Below are positions 62,858 through 64,000 of a DNA stretch of 64,000 bases, piece after piece. Within the stretch, counting starts at the first letter, position 1. The number at the start of each line of letters is the position of its first letter. A program made the position numbers and the translations under genes. Source of the DNA: Wukongibacter sp050859025 (GTDB lineage Bacteria > Bacillota > Clostridia > Peptostreptococcales > Caminicellaceae); contig NZ_CP138200.1 in the NCBI RefSeq assembly GCF_050859025.1, forward strand, positions 6,262,001 through 6,326,000, given 5' to 3'. The notes beneath the pieces were generated by a model, which saw nothing but the letters and a program-made list of their open reading frames with translations, ran no database searches and was not told where the DNA came from.

Positions 62858-64000
62858 TACCTCTCACCTTCCTCTAAATATTCTTCAATTGCATTTATTA
62901 ACATATTCTTGGCTTCATAGGTAGTTACATCCTTAAGCTGTGCTCCTGCCACTGTAAGGTGTCCACCGCCTCCTAGCTTTTCCAAGATTCTTTGTACGTT
63001 TATGGTCCCTAGTGATCTACCACTAATAAAAACTGTCCCATCATCCTTAATACCAATTACAAAGGATGTCTCTATTCCTCTTATATTTAAAAGCTCATCT
63101 GCCCCTTGTGCTACTACCAATTGAGGGCTCTTAATGTTTTCATCACACACTGATACAGCTATATAATCCTTGATTATCTCAGCATTTCTAACTACATTTG
63201 CCTTAGCTATAAATGTAGTAATATCATCTTTAAACAATTGCCTTACTTCTGTGGTATCAGCTCCAGCCCTCCTGAGTAAGGAGGCTGCTTCAAAGGTTCT
63301 TACCCCTGTCTTAAGTGAAAAATTCTTTGTGTCTACTGCTATTCCACCTAGCATAGCTTCTGCTTCTATTTTTTCTAGATTTATCTTATCATCCATATAT
63401 TGAAGAATTTCTGTAACCAGCTCACAGGTTGATGAAGCATAGGGTTCTAAATACGTTAATACTGTATTTTCTATAAACTCCGTTCCCCTTCTATGATGGT
63501 CTATTAGGACAATTCTATTACTATTATCTATAAGCTGGGGACACTCAGTAAAGCTTGGTCTATGGGTGTCAACAACCACAAGAAGATCTTTTTCTCCAAA
63601 TATTTCTAAGGCATCATCACAGCCTATGAATCTATATTCTTCATTGCCTTTAAACTTGTCATAGACATTTTCGATGGCTGCATTTATTCTATCTATAACA
63701 ATATAGGCTTCTTTGTCTCTATCGGTTGCCGCTCTATAAACTCCTATAGCAGCTCCAAAGCTATCCATATCGGGAGATTTATGTCCCATTATTATTACCT
63801 TATTACTCTGATCTATTAGCTGTCTAAGGGCGTGGGCAATGATTCTGGCCTTTACCTTATTCCTTTTTTCAACAGCCTTAGTTTTTCCCCCATAAAACTC
63901 GAAGGAATCTATCTTTCTAACTACGGCTTGATCTCCACCTCTACCCAATGCCAGCTCTAATGCCGATTCGGCAAATTCTTCAAGTCGAGTTAAGTTTTTT
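62857..64000 (-). CDS. gdpP: GdpP-like cyclic-di-AMP phosphodiesterase (3' part)
   Basis: Open to the right edge; the visible 381 codons are the C-terminal half to two-thirds of a roughly 650-residue protein. A degenerate GGDEF end (RLEEFAESALELALGRGGDQ) is followed by a DHH domain: MGHKSPDMDSFGAA, VVDTHRPS, LIDHHRRG, and DHHA1 with GGGGHLTVAGAQ. The DHH metal residues are intact. It degrades c-di-AMP, a regulator of wall and osmotic balance. The N-terminal membrane and PAS parts lie beyond the window. Confidence 0.93.
   Translation of the reverse strand, partial: KNLTRLEEFAESALELALGRGGDQAVVRKIDSFEFYGGKTKAVEKRNKVKARIIAHALRQLIDQSNKVIIMGHKSPDMDSFGAAIGVYRAATDRDKEAYIVIDRINAAIENVYDKFKGNEEYRFIGCDDALEIFGEKDLLVVVDTHRPSFTECPQLIDNSNRIVLIDHHRRGTEFIENTVLTYLEPYASSTCELVTEILQYMDDKINLEKIEAEAMLGGIAVDTKNFSLKTGVRTFEAASLLRRAGADTTEVRQLFKDDITTFIAKANVVRNAEIIKDYIAVSVCDENIKSPQLVVAQGADELLNIRGIETSFVIGIKDDGTVFISGRSLGTINVQRILEKLGGGGHLTVAGAQLKDVTTYEAKNMLINAIEEYLEEGER

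Noticed and set aside
1..64000. CRISPR array
   Set aside because: No set of regularly spaced identical repeats with unique spacers; the recurring palindromes are scattered kilobases apart.

Overview
The window looks like a chromosomal segment of a low-GC, Gram-positive anaerobe of the Clostridia (AT-rich intergenic DNA, GGAGG-type ribosome sites, walRK, rplI, dnaB, purA and dnaD/dnaC-like genes, an agr-type peptide locus, fused MoxR/DUF58/transglutaminase genes). No species can be named from the sequence alone. Most genes are on the minus strand; dnaD, dnaC, three tRNAs, one secreted protein, one transposase and a chemoreceptor-like gene are on the plus strand.

Layout, left to right. 1-5 kb: walK/walR, a secreted metallopeptidase and a CapA-like lipoprotein. 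5-12.7 kb: an apparent operon, read right to left, of a LacI-family regulator, a spermidine/putrescine-type ABC transporter (two permeases, ATPase, lipoprotein), adenine deaminase and a nucleoside phosphorylase, with two LacI-type palindromes in front. 13-17.6 kb: a secreted protein with pore-former-like repeats, a LysM-G5-M23 endopeptidase and a membrane M1-type peptidase. 17.7-20.5 kb: dnaD-like and dnaC-like genes, then tRNA-Lys, tRNA-Glu and tRNA-Thr. 20.6-24.6 kb: an agr-type quorum-sensing operon (two AgrC-like receptors, an AgrD peptide not marked by long-ORF calling, a response regulator with an apparent ATT start, AgrB). 24.7-34.3 kb: an accessory region with two inverted IS4-family copies, direct repeats, two MITE-like elements, an IS3 remnant, small membrane and secreted proteins and a broken YARHG gene. 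34.4-38.6 kb: an MCP/PhnD fusion and a TlpA / CXXC peptide / polyferredoxin membrane module. 38.8-47 kb: purA, a PocR-AraC regulator, ilvD, a 68-residue DUF1858 protein with an in-frame TGA (probable selenoprotein), an acetyltransferase and a FAD oxidoreductase. 47-53 kb: MoxR-DUF58-transglutaminase-dnaB. 53-62 kb: signalling genes (PAS-GGDEF-EAL, LytS-type kinase, a HTH protein, a CheW-like protein, a sigma-54 activator). 62.4-64 kb: rplI and the 3' part of gdpP, which runs off the window.

Two things stand out. One is the DUF1858 gene, in which the second cysteine of a CxxC motif is encoded by TGA. The other is a set of about sixteen short (about 75-180 bp) imperfect palindromes with TATAGGG-like ends, in at least three related subfamilies and one mosaic copy, scattered between genes throughout the window; one copy supplies the end of a coding sequence. 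Functions are assigned by reading motifs; no database search was possible.
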